DNA from: Psychrobacter immobilis
GTDB taxonomy: Bacteria > Pseudomonadota > Gammaproteobacteria > Pseudomonadales > Moraxellaceae
Length of the DNA stretch: 64,000 nt
NCBI RefSeq assembly: GCF_904846185.1
Contig: NZ_CAJGZQ010000007.1
Location: 104,496-168,495 of the forward strand
Reading direction: 5' to 3'
Both the position numbers and the translations under genes were made by a program. The stretch's first letter is position 1; each line of letters opens with the position of its first letter. The notes under the pieces were generated by a model. That model saw only the letters and a list, made by a program, of their open reading frames with translations. It was not told where the DNA came from and searched no databases. Below, one piece after another: positions 56,616 to 64,000 of the stretch.

Positions 56616-57593
56616 ATGTCAATCAATTCTGAATCGTTATCTCAGGAACCTTCTGCTACTCAGCAGCGCCGACAAGCAAATGTGTTTTTGTTGCGCCTGC
56701 AGTGGCTGGTTATCTTGTTGCTTATCGCCGCCCTATTGTGGCTCTACATCAGCCAGCAGCGTTTCCAGCATAGTGTTAATGAGCGTTTGCAAAGCAACGA
56801 GCAAGTCGTCAGCCGTCTCAATGAGATGGACGATCGCATCTTTGCCATGAGTCAGCAGACGCTGCCAGAGCCTCGATCTGCCGCCAGTAGCCAAGCGCAA
56901 AACCAGTTAGATTTATTGCGTATTCAGATACAAGCCGCTGATAGATTATTGGCAGACAATAACGACAGTGCAGCGATTGATTTGTTGCGTGGTCTACACT
57001 GGCAGCTTTCGCAAAGTAGCAATGAGATTGCTCCAGCGCTAACGGTTGTGATCAAACAAAGCTTGATGAAAGACATCGAACGTTTGCAGGCAAGCAGCAC
57101 TCAGCCCAGTCCTTGGCAGCTACAAAACCTCGCCATCCAAAATATTCAAGAGTTTTTGCACAGCTATGAGCGTGTGAGTAGCGAGGCGACACCGCACAAT
57201 AGCACCGATAGTAATATGAGCCTCTCGCGCAAACAACTGACCATTCACGAAGTGATTATGACCTTGAATCTGGCCAGTCAAGCCAGTAATATGCGCGAAC
57301 AAGAGCAGCTGGTTGGTTATCTGCGTCAAGCACGAAATCAACTACAAACCTTGGTGCCGAAGTCTGCTATTCCTCAAGAGTCAGCACCAAAGGCAGCCAT
57401 GACTAATACTGAAAGTACCTCTAATGATGCGTCCGTAGGCAAAAAACAAACCTCTACCGACAAGAATCTACCAACCAGATCCTCTCCGACAAATATCGCA
57501 GAAGTTATAGATTGGTTAGATAAATTGATTGCCAATGCACCGAAACCAACGCCATTGTTGACCACTCAGATTTTGGATAAATCTCAGCGTTAG
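56616..57593 (+). CDS. hemX: HemX-like membrane protein
   Basis: HemX is encoded with hemCD in many gammaproteobacteria, often misnamed uroporphyrin-III methyltransferase; its role is not known. The 325 residues have a short cytoplasmic start, one transmembrane helix (LQWLVILLLIAALLWLYI, about residues 28-45), a coiled coil, then a helical domain with LDLLRIQIQAADRLLADNNDSAAIDLL and WLDKLIANAP near the end. The Ser/Thr/Lys-rich linker near 250-285 is variable. It follows hemD by about 90 bases. Confidence 0.85.
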   Translation: MSINSESLSQEPSATQQRRQANVFLLRLQWLVILLLIAALLWLYISQQRFQHSVNERLQSNEQVVSRLNEMDDRIFAMSQQTLPEPRSAASSQAQNQLDLLRIQIQAADRLLADNNDSAAIDLLRGLHWQLSQSSNEIAPALTVVIKQSLMKDIERLQASSTQPSPWQLQNLAIQNIQEFLHSYERVSSEATPHNSTDSNMSLSRKQLTIHEVIMTLNLASQASNMREQEQLVGYLRQARNQLQTLVPKSAIPQESAPKAAMTNTESTSNDASVGKKQTSTDKNLPTRSSPTNIAEVIDWLDKLIANAPKPTPLLTTQILDKSQR

Positions 57594-57651
57594 TGGTTCA
57601 GTGGATGTTGATTGATAGATTTATGAATATAAAAATAAGAGAAATGACGTT

Positions 57652-58140
57652 ATGGACAGTTTGAATCAAGCAGCACATGTAGCCTCTAATATCGCAGATA
57701 ATCATCCTGACGAATTGTCACATTATCCCATTATTCATCACCAGCCCATTCACTGGGGCGAGATGGATGCGTTTAACCATTTAAATAATGTGATTTATTA
57801 CCGTTATGCTGAATCAGCACGAATTGGCTATTTGCAGGCGCTAGGTATGTTTGATGGTAATATGGTGACGGTATTGGCACAATCTAGCTGCCAGTATTTA
57901 CGCCCTGTGACTTATCCTGATACTTTGCTATTAGGAGTGCGCTGTCAGCGCTTGGGCAATACAAGTATCGTGATGGAATATAGCTACTATAGCACCGCGC
58001 AAGCGGCCATCGTCGCGACAGCTGAGGCAGTCGTGGTACGGCTCGATAGTGATGGAAAGCGTAAGTTAGCTTGGACAGAGGAAGAGCGCGCTCGGCTATT
58101 GGCATTAGAAGCAAAAGTTGGTCATATACCGAAGCTTTAG
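57652..58140 (+). CDS. Hot-dog fold acyl-CoA thioesterase
   Basis: The 162-residue protein belongs to the 4-hydroxybenzoyl-CoA thioesterase (YbgC/FadM-like) group. The active-site helix start HWGEMDAFNHLNNVIYYRYAESARIGYL holds the conserved Asp and His-Leu-Asn. TVLAQSSCQYLRPVTYPDTLLLGV and the late ATAEAVVVRLD strand complete the fold. Its chain-length preference is unknown. The gene follows hemX by about 60 bases and is probably in the same transcript. A strong palindromic terminator comes after. Confidence 0.88.
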   Translation: MDSLNQAAHVASNIADNHPDELSHYPIIHHQPIHWGEMDAFNHLNNVIYYRYAESARIGYLQALGMFDGNMVTVLAQSSCQYLRPVTYPDTLLLGVRCQRLGNTSIVMEYSYYSTAQAAIVATAEAVVVRLDSDGKRKLAWTEEERARLLALEAKVGHIPKL

Positions 58141-58157
58141 CACTGAATATTAAATAA

Positions 58158-58204
58158 ATAGCAAAAGGGCACGCTAACGTTACGTTAGCGTGCCCTTTTG
58201 CTAT
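58158..58204. terminator. Near-perfect palindromic bidirectional terminator
   Basis: The 23 bases at 58158-58180 are exactly complementary to 58182-58204, with one base between. Inside the stem are AAAAGGGCACGC and GCGTGCCCTTTT. It stands between the thioesterase and the convergent ribB gene. Confidence 0.88.
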
Positions 58205-58224
58205 TTGACTGCTATCTAATCAGC

Positions 58225-58292
58225 CAGTCAATCAGTCAATCAGTCAATCAGTCAATCAATCAGTCAATCAGTCAATCAGTCAATCAGTCAAT
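58225..58292. repeat. Tandem repeat of CAGTCAAT
   Basis: Four copies of the 8-base unit CAGTCAAT are followed by a half unit CAAT and four more copies. A partial unit precedes them. The array ends 6 bases before the ribB stop codon and is non-coding. Such arrays can vary in copy number by slippage. Confidence 0.92.
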
Positions 58293-58298
58293 CAAACA

Positions 58299-59411
58299 TT
58301 AATCTTGCTTTGGCGCATGTACGAAATCGATGACGTTCAAGTCAAAGCCTGATAATGCGTAAAACTTCATGGGTGATGATAATAAACGCATATCACGAAC
58401 GCCTAAATGACGCAAAATCTGTGCACCAACACCAATGCTGCGATACGGCTGCTGAGTAATGGTCGATTGCGATTCATTGTCTGCCGCTTTGTCTAACGCC
58501 TCTCCTAAATCTATTGGCTGGTTGCTACCAATCCAAACTAATACGCCGCGATCTGAGTTGCTTATTTCCTCCAGCGCTGAGCGTACGCTCCAGCCGCTAC
58601 GACCCGTCATATCATTTTTGGCAGCAAACAAGTCGCGTAGTGGATGAAAGCCATGGACACGGACAGTGCTGACGCCTTCGCTCACATCGCCTTTTACCAA
58701 AGCCAAATGCGTTTCATCAGCGCCAAATTCGCGGAAGCGATGTAGCGTAAAGGTGCCGTATTCCGTTTCAAAAGGACGCGACTCAATTTCTTCTACCGTT
58801 TGCTCGTTCGCGATGCGGTAGTTGATGAGGTCAGCAATTGTACCCATTTTGATGCCATGCTCTTCGGCAAATATCTCTAGATCATCACGGCGAGCCATCG
58901 TACCATCAGCATTGATGATTTCGACAATCACTGCTGCGGGCTCAAGCCCTGCTAGGCGTGCTAAATCACAACCAGCTTCGGTATGTCCAGCGCGGTGCAA
59001 GACGCCACCATTTTGAGCCATGATTGGGAAGATATGTCCAGGCTGGACGATGTCTTCAGGTTTTGCCGAAGAAGAAACCGCTGCTTGAATCGTACGAGCG
59101 CGATCAGCAGCAGAGATACCCGTTGTAACGCCTTCAGCGGCTTCGATAGAAACCGTAAAGTTGGTACTAAATTTTGCCTCGTTACGATCAGACATCAGCG
59201 GCAACGCCAGCTGTTGGCAGCGTGCTTGTGACAAGGTTAAGCAGACCAAACCACGTGCATGAGTAATCATAAAGTTAATATCTTCAGGGCGCACATGGGT
59301 CGCTGCCATAATGATATCACCTTCATTCTCACGGTCTTCATCATCCATTAAGATGACCATCTTGCCAGCACGAATGTCTTCGATAATCTCAGGAATCGTA
59401 TTTAAACTCAT
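58299..59411 (-). CDS. ribB: 3,4-dihydroxy-2-butanone-4-phosphate synthase with degenerate GTP cyclohydrolase II-like domain
   Basis: The N-terminal domain (1-205) makes the four-carbon precursor of riboflavin: MDDEDRENEGDI, HARGLVCLTL, GVTTGISAADRARTI, GHIFPIMAQNGGVLHRAGHTEA and EIINADGTMAR are intact. The C-terminal domain (210-370) has the outline of RibA but lacks the three Cys zinc ligands and the catalytic motif, so GTP cyclohydrolase activity is not expected; a separate ribA should exist elsewhere. I use the ATG at 59411 (370 residues). No FMN riboswitch was found upstream. Confidence 0.92.
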   Translation of the reverse strand: MSLNTIPEIIEDIRAGKMVILMDDEDRENEGDIIMAATHVRPEDINFMITHARGLVCLTLSQARCQQLALPLMSDRNEAKFSTNFTVSIEAAEGVTTGISAADRARTIQAAVSSSAKPEDIVQPGHIFPIMAQNGGVLHRAGHTEAGCDLARLAGLEPAAVIVEIINADGTMARRDDLEIFAEEHGIKMGTIADLINYRIANEQTVEEIESRPFETEYGTFTLHRFREFGADETHLALVKGDVSEGVSTVRVHGFHPLRDLFAAKNDMTGRSGWSVRSALEEISNSDRGVLVWIGSNQPIDLGEALDKAADNESQSTITQQPYRSIGVGAQILRHLGVRDMRLLSSPMKFYALSGFDLNVIDFVHAPKQD

Positions 59412-59736
59412 AGTAAGTCTCAATATTTTATTATTTATAGATAGGTGTGATGTGGAATATAAAGCATTGTCTGTCTATTGTAGCAGTAGATGCTATAGAG
59501 CGCTGTTGCGGTTAGGCAAAGTGCATTGGATCAAATTGTTCCACCGTAGACGTTATTTAATCATTGCTCATATATCAATATGAGGACATTTTAACGCTTT
59601 TCAGCCCACTGTGCTGCTTCATCTCAAAACTATATGGGCCAGTCTGTCAAATATAGTGATAAGTATTATTAATGGTAAAGCCGATTCACGTATTCAATGA
59701 CATAGTAAGCAAAGGGATAACCGCCCATGTGAGCCA
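59412..59736. other. Intergenic region between ribB and rarA
   Basis: The 325 bases contain the ribB promoter and the end of rarA. I looked for an FMN riboswitch core and did not find it. No gene is supported. Confidence 0.45.
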
Positions 59737-61026
59737 TCAGTCATTACTGGCTGCTTGGCTTTTTAGCCAATCCATAAACTGTTTACTGTGTTGCTCGCGC
59801 TGATTGTCGGCAAATTCATAAAAGCTAGTACCAACTAAATTGTCTGGCAAGTAGCTTTGTGGATAATAGTGATTGGGATAATCGTGTGGATAGGCGTAAC
59901 CTTGGCCATAGCCTTGATTGCGCATCAGTTTGGTCACGCCATTACGTAGGTGTAGCGGCACAGGAGAGGCATCTTTTTCTGCCAACGCCATCGCAGCATT
60001 GATGGCTTTATAAGTGCTGTTACTTTTGGCACTGGTCGCTAGATAAACCACTACTTGCCCCAAGATAATACGCGCTTCTGGCATACCAATTGATTGCACA
60101 CTACGCAATGCTGCATCGGCAAGCAGTAAAGCATTAGGGTTGGCATTACCGATATCTTCACTGGCCAAGATGACCAAGCGCCGCGCGATAAAATCAGCAG
60201 GCTCACCGCCAACTAACATCCGCGCCATCCAATAAAGCGCAGCATCAGGGTCTGAGCCACGTACGGACTTGATCATCGCCGAGATAATATCGTAATGCTG
60301 CTCGCCATCTTTGTCATAGCGTACCAACGCGGTCTGAGCGACACGAGCGACCAATTCATCGTTAATGACGAGGGGTGATTGCTTAGTGTCCGCCGTTTGA
60401 ATAGCCAGCTCTAATAAATTTAGCGCCTTTCTAGCATCGCCATGCGCCAGTTGGCTGATAGTGTCCTGTGCTTGTAAATCAACCGTCAAATTTTTCAGCA
60501 CTGAATCTTCTGAAATTGCCCTTTGCAATACCGCACTGATTTGTTCAGGCGTCAGTGGCTCTAAACGATACACTTGGCAACGTGATAGCAGCGCATTATT
60601 GACGCTAAAGGACGGGTTTTCAGTTGTCGCACCAATCAAGGTAATATCACCAGATTCGACCGCGCCCAGTAAGGCATCCTGCTGAGCCTTGTTAAAGCGG
60701 TGTATCTCATCGATAAACACCACTGGCGATTCAAATGCCAGTGAGTCCTTATTATCTAACACTTCTCGCAGCTGTTTGACCCCAGTATTCAAGGCAGACA
60801 AGGCATGAAACGGTCTGCCAACAGCATCAGCCAACAGCATGGCAATAGTCGTTTTGCCGATGCCAGCTTCACCATGCAAAATAATCGATGGCAGATGCCC
60901 TTGTTCGACCAAACGCCGCAAGGGTGCACCTGCCGCCAGTAGATGTTCTTGACCAATGATTGCATCAAGTGTCGTTGGGCGCATACGCTGGGCAAGGGGT
61001 GTATCGGCATGAAAATTAGGCGGCAT
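59737..61026 (-). CDS. rarA: Replication-associated recombination protein RarA (MgsA)
   Basis: RarA is an AAA+ ATPase acting at stalled replication forks. Walker A is LHGEAGIGKTTIAM, Walker B is VVFIDEIHRFNKAQQDALLGAVE, sensor 1 is LIGATTENPSF, and the arginine finger region is SRCQVYRLEPL. LAHGDARKALNLLE is the sensor 2 helix, and the C-terminal tetramerisation part has GSDPDAALYWMARMLVGGEPADFIARRL. The start at the ATG at 61026 gives 429 residues; an upstream ATT-type extension adds six. Family length is 447. Confidence 0.95.
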   Translation of the reverse strand: MPPNFHADTPLAQRMRPTTLDAIIGQEHLLAAGAPLRRLVEQGHLPSIILHGEAGIGKTTIAMLLADAVGRPFHALSALNTGVKQLREVLDNKDSLAFESPVVFIDEIHRFNKAQQDALLGAVESGDITLIGATTENPSFSVNNALLSRCQVYRLEPLTPEQISAVLQRAISEDSVLKNLTVDLQAQDTISQLAHGDARKALNLLELAIQTADTKQSPLVINDELVARVAQTALVRYDKDGEQHYDIISAMIKSVRGSDPDAALYWMARMLVGGEPADFIARRLVILASEDIGNANPNALLLADAALRSVQSIGMPEARIILGQVVVYLATSAKSNSTYKAINAAMALAEKDASPVPLHLRNGVTKLMRNQGYGQGYAYPHDYPNHYYPQSYLPDNLVGTSFYEFADNQREQHSKQFMDWLKSQAASND

Positions 61027-61453
61027 AGAAATCTCTATTATCAATTTAAACAGCTATCAATTAGTTCATAACGACAGTGATTAATGGGTTTTTATTGCTG
61101 CATCTAAATGACTACATCCTAGATTACATTCATCATTGCTATGGAAAAAGACCATATCTGTCTGTTTGGCATGATTTTCGCACTAATGAATATTAGACAT
61201 GAGTAGTAAAAGTAGGCTAATTTATAAAGATGCTATTTGGTATGTGTCTTGGTATGTGGCATACACAATAGGCTAACTCAGATTTACGTTAATAAAAGTC
61301 AATCAAGTGTACAGCTTATGTCCCAAATACTTTGATTTTTATGCTTTTATCCCTATTAACGGTTCAACAGCATTGATAGATCGTAGATATCACGCGCGAT
61401 TTACGACCTATCATTTGTGATCATACATTCATTAGGCATAAGGTATTACCGTC
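61027..61453. other. Divergent intergenic region between rarA and the HExxH gene
   Basis: The 427 AT-rich bases hold no gene. ATAGATCGTA and TACGACCTAT (61376-61410) are near-inverted arms about 15 bases apart, a weak candidate operator. Confidence 0.4.
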
Positions 61454-61963
61454 ATGATGTCTCCGCCGATATTGCAGCGCTTGTTTGCTCGCTATTTATA
61501 TCGCAGTGCCAAGCAGCAATCACGTTTGCTTACTACAGGTGAGATAGCGCTGGCGCGTTCAGTATTTGGCGACAGTATCAATCTCGATGAGGTTCAGCTC
61601 AAGACTGCTTGGTGGGTGTTGAAACATTATGCCGTTAGTCCTAATGGCAATATTTATTTTAACCGAGCAGATTGGATAATAGATTTTAGCGATGCTTCAT
61701 TGAGTAAAAAAAGTTGGCTGATACATGAATTGACCCATGTATGGCAATTACAGCAAGGCTTAAAAGTGGTGCGCGGTGCACTTATTGATCGCCGTTATGA
61801 TTATGTGCTCAAGACAGGCAAATCCTTCTTTAACTACGGTATCGAACAGCAGGCGCGTATAGTTCAGGATTATTTTATTCGTCGTCAGCGTGGACAAGAC
61901 TGTCAAGCATTAGAAACTTGTATTCCATTTTTAATCGTGAAGTCTGACGACAATATGAAGTGA
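61454..61963 (+). CDS. HExxH-containing protein (Vgr-related type)
   Basis: The 169 residues contain LIHELTHVWQLQQGL, an HExxH motif with helix context, followed by KSFFNYGIEQQARIVQDYFI with a possible third ligand Glu. The start LTTGEIALARSVFGDSINLDEVQLK is typical of small proteins often labelled Rhs element Vgr protein in Acinetobacter and Psychrobacter. No toxin, VgrG or Rhs gene is adjacent. A zinc peptidase activity is plausible but not shown. The next gene starts 72 bases after its stop. Confidence 0.7.
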   Translation: MMSPPILQRLFARYLYRSAKQQSRLLTTGEIALARSVFGDSINLDEVQLKTAWWVLKHYAVSPNGNIYFNRADWIIDFSDASLSKKSWLIHELTHVWQLQQGLKVVRGALIDRRYDYVLKTGKSFFNYGIEQQARIVQDYFIRRQRGQDCQALETCIPFLIVKSDDNMK

Positions 61964-62035
61964 TATCCATTGGCAATGGATTGCCATGATAATTTTGGTT
62001 TTTATTATTTTGCCTTAACAAGGACACGTACCCTT

Positions 62036-62986
62036 ATGTTTAAATTTTTGCCAAAAAAGCCCAATTATAAAATGAGTAAAGGTGTGGTTGATAATTCTAT
62101 CAATCAAAACAACAACCCTTCACAGCACTCGTCAACCTTGCTTGCGGCAACACTCAGCGGCGTATTGCTGTTAAGTGGTTGTCAGCAGCAAGCAGAGACT
62201 CAACCTGCGCCAGAAGACAGTCAGAGCGTTGAAAAAACGAGCACTGAAGACAGTCAGCCTATGCGCCCAAGTGATTCTGCTGCTGCCCGTATAAAGCAGT
62301 TTCAGCCCATATATGTCGCGCAAGCACAAAGGCTACAGCGTCGTTTACAAGCAGAGTATGAATCCCTACAAGCCGCTGATAGCTCAGATAGTGAGGATTC
62401 ATTGCTGCTAAATGATGATACAGCTGCTAGCGATACTAATACTGATAACGTGATGGAGAATGACAACGACACAGCTGATAGCAGCTCACTATCTGCTGAC
62501 ACCACAGATGATGAAGTGGATATCTCCGCTGAGGCTGATATCAATACCAGTACGGAAGTTGGCGAGCGTGATTTAACGGTGTTAAAGCGCATTAGCCTTG
62601 AGCCGCGTAAGCCTGTCATGCTAACAGAAGATCAAATCATCGAAAGCTACCAGCAAGCGATGGAAGCGCTTTATCAGCCTGTGACGACGCCTCTTAGCGC
62701 AGAAGATGTTGATACTTTAATTAATATCGCGACATTGGCTCCGCAGTTATTTGAGCATGCAGAAATTGCCGGTAGGCTCAGTGCCAAAAGCCCAGCATTA
62801 GCGCGTTTGATTATTCAGCATCAGGTTTGGGAGCAGATAGAAGCTCAGCAAGTGATTGATATGCAGCAGATGAAACTGAATCAACAAAAAGAATTTGAGA
62901 CGCTTATGACTAAGTTTAATGACACCATTAAAGGTTATGATGAGCAAATTGCCAAATATGAGCAAACACTAAAAGAATTCCAGTAG
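62036..62986 (+). CDS. Putative lipoprotein with acidic linker and coiled-coil end
   Basis: From the ATG at 62036 (AAGGA upstream) the 316 residues begin with a hydrophilic stretch of about 30, then a hydrophobic segment with the lipobox LLLSGC (Cys near residue 49), which is late for a signal peptide; a start at the inner Met (KMSKGVV) would shorten it. After the Cys is a Gln/Glu/Ser-rich part, an acidic Asp/Ser/Thr region, and a helical C-terminal domain ending in a coiled coil (QQKEFETLMTKFNDTIKGYD onward). No known family recognised. Confidence 0.7.
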   Translation: MFKFLPKKPNYKMSKGVVDNSINQNNNPSQHSSTLLAATLSGVLLLSGCQQQAETQPAPEDSQSVEKTSTEDSQPMRPSDSAAARIKQFQPIYVAQAQRLQRRLQAEYESLQAADSSDSEDSLLLNDDTAASDTNTDNVMENDNDTADSSSLSADTTDDEVDISAEADINTSTEVGERDLTVLKRISLEPRKPVMLTEDQIIESYQQAMEALYQPVTTPLSAEDVDTLINIATLAPQLFEHAEIAGRLSAKSPALARLIIQHQVWEQIEAQQVIDMQQMKLNQQKEFETLMTKFNDTIKGYDEQIAKYEQTLKEFQ

Positions 62987-63038
62987 CCGCAATTCTGTCA
63001 CTCAACCAGTTATTCATTCAGTAACGGATAGGGTTTCT

Positions 63039-63076
63039 TTGACTTCCTCCCCGCCCTCAAAGGAGGGGGATTCCTA
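63039..63076 (-). mobile_element. Right end of the IS605-type element, with hairpin
   Basis: Downstream of the tnpB stop, CCTCC and GGAGG arms enclose CCGCCCTCAAA, the subterminal hairpin typical of IS200/IS605 right ends, followed on the minus strand by AAGTC-AAAG at the probable boundary near 63041. In this family the transcript through this end forms the reRNA (omega RNA) whose guide lies in the flanking DNA. Confidence 0.65.
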
Positions 63077-64000
63077 CTAAAGACGGCCAAGCCCGACCGC
63101 GAGAATGTTTTTTGCTCCATTAACGTCTCTGTTATGGGTCGTTTTACAAGAACGACAAAACCATACTCTTATACCAAGCGCTGATCTACCTTTCGGACTG
63201 TCTTGGCGAGAGCCGCAACACGAGCAGGTTTGGGTGGTGTACGCTTCATTCACTTCGATATAGTGGCAACCTGCGTTCGCGCATTTATAATCCAGTTGCC
63301 GCTTAATTTCAAACCAACCTGCATCATAGACGGATTTGGCAAGTTTGCCCTTAGTGAATGATGTTGATTTTATTTTACCAACAACAATTAGGCTGTTGGC
63401 TTTGACAAGCTTTGATGTGAATTTATGAATGAGGTCTTGACGGGTATTTTTAATCTTGGCGTGAATGGCCTTGACCCGCTTTTTATTCTTAGCTCTTTGA
63501 GCAATGGCCAGTTTTTCAGCGTATTGATGAGTGACTTTGGTTTGTAGTTTGTCGCCATCACTATTGACTGCTGAATCTTTGCAGCCTAAATCAATACCGA
63601 CCTGACCAGTGCCACACGCTGTTTTTGGAAATTCTTTAACCGTCACACAGACGTACCAGTTACCGCGATTGTCCTGTACCAATTCGCAAGTATTGATGGT
63701 GTAGAGCGCTAAGTTATAGCTGTCCCATAGGTCAATAGTGAGTTTTTTACCTTTAGCTAAGCTGAATTGTAGGGTGCTTTTTAGACACTTTTTACCACTT
63801 TGGCGGGTGCTGATATGCTTAATAGCGGTCTTTTTAAACGGAATCCAACCAAGAGAACTACGTTTGGCTTTAAGATTATTGGTGCGCCAGTTGAGTTTGG
63901 CTTTTTTAAACTGTTTACGAGCCTTGGCATGGGTTTCGGTCACTGCTTGTAAGGTTTGGCTGTGTAGGTTTAGATATTCACCCGCACCTTTGGTGTAAGT
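63077..64000 (-). CDS. tnpB: TnpB (IS605 OrfB) RNA-guided nuclease, partial at the window edge
   Basis: TnpB is the RNA-guided nuclease of IS200/IS605 elements. The frame is open through the right edge (upstream of the GTG at 63943 it continues with KGAGEYLNLHSQTLQA), so the N-terminus is missing. RuvC-I is GQVGIDLGCKD (Asp); RuvC-III is HNRDVNGAKNIL (Asp). The zinc ribbon has CSCC and CRSC. At RuvC-II, where the usual form has a Glu (I-V-V-E-D-L), the sequence is IVVGKIKSTSF: the Glu is replaced. A nearby Glu in VNEAYTTQTCSCC is conserved in this sub-type and could take over; that is inference. No tnpA is seen in the window. Confidence 0.9.
   Translation of the reverse strand, partial: TYTKGAGEYLNLHSQTLQAVTETHAKARKQFKKAKLNWRTNNLKAKRSSLGWIPFKKTAIKHISTRQSGKKCLKSTLQFSLAKGKKLTIDLWDSYNLALYTINTCELVQDNRGNWYVCVTVKEFPKTACGTGQVGIDLGCKDSAVNSDGDKLQTKVTHQYAEKLAIAQRAKNKKRVKAIHAKIKNTRQDLIHKFTSKLVKANSLIVVGKIKSTSFTKGKLAKSVYDAGWFEIKRQLDYKCANAGCHYIEVNEAYTTQTCSCCGSRQDSPKGRSALGIRVWFCRSCKTTHNRDVNGAKNILAVGLGRL

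Noticed and set aside
58225..58292. CRISPR array
   Set aside because: Units are 8 bases in direct tandem without spacers.
59570..59600. Fourth MITE copy (TGAGGAC near 59580)
   Set aside because: Only seven bases match an element end; no partner end or inner blocks are found.
59412..59736. FMN riboswitch ahead of ribB
   Set aside because: The conserved core segments of the RFN element are not present.
61454..61963. Type VI secretion Vgr/Rhs locus
   Set aside because: Only a small HExxH protein is present; no VgrG, Hcp or Rhs gene is nearby.

Overview
The window looks like a chromosomal segment of a Moraxellaceae bacterium, most likely Psychrobacter. The basis is moderate-to-low GC, gene order (argH / algZ-algR-hemC-hemD-hemX; tpiA-secG-tRNA-Leu / tRNA-fMet-rimP-nusA-infB-rbfA-truB-rpsO-pnp; pilBCD-coaE), and a homologue of Balon, the ribosome hibernation factor first described in Psychrobacter urativorans. 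Almost all of it is core genome. The only mobile DNA I can support is a TnpB-type IS605 element at the right edge and three copies of a short TA-flanked inverted-repeat element (MITE-like).

Layout. 0-4 kb, minus strand: a four-helix membrane protein, ruvX, yqgE and recN. 4.4-6.4 kb: ppnP and rlmB, with rlmB overlapping the convergent coaE. 6.5-10.9 kb: type IV pilus genes pilD, pilC and pilB. 11.4-25.4 kb, plus strand: tpiA, secG, two tRNAs, the nusA/infB translation cluster, truB, a PfpI-like protein with two very small hydrophilic proteins, rpsO and pnp. 25.5-29.2 kb, minus: a divergent macro-domain-like protein, a membrane/coiled-coil protein, yheV and prlC. 29.7-33.6 kb, plus: Balon, a secreted protein, an endonuclease/exonuclease/phosphatase protein and a quinone oxidoreductase-like enzyme. 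33.7-37.3 kb, minus: an AlkB-like dioxygenase, an alpha/beta hydrolase and an ABC exporter. 37.6-41.8 kb, plus: a DMT transporter, a class I aldolase and two tandem paralogous membrane proteins, the first broken by one in-frame amber codon. 41.9-44.2 kb, minus: thiC under a TPP riboswitch. 44.4-49.8 kb, plus: pstSCAB-phoU behind a Pho box. 49.9-52 kb, minus: yggX and argH. 52-58.1 kb, plus: algZ, an algR split by a frameshift, hemC, hemD, hemX and a thioesterase. 58.3-61 kb, minus: ribB(A) and rarA. 61.4-63 kb, plus: a small HExxH protein and a lipoprotein. 63-64 kb: tnpB, cut by the window edge.

Functional themes are translation and its control (nusA/infB/rbfA/truB/rpsO/pnp/rlmB, tRNAs, Balon), phosphate uptake, tetrapyrrole, thiamine and riboflavin synthesis, DNA repair (recN, ruvX, rarA, alkB) and twitching pili. 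The observations most worth following are Balon with its upstream palindrome, the degenerate macro-domain protein, the disrupted algR beside a kinase with an eroded ATP-binding region, the nonsense-split tandem paralogue, the MITE that supplies a stop codon, and a TnpB without the usual RuvC-II glutamate.
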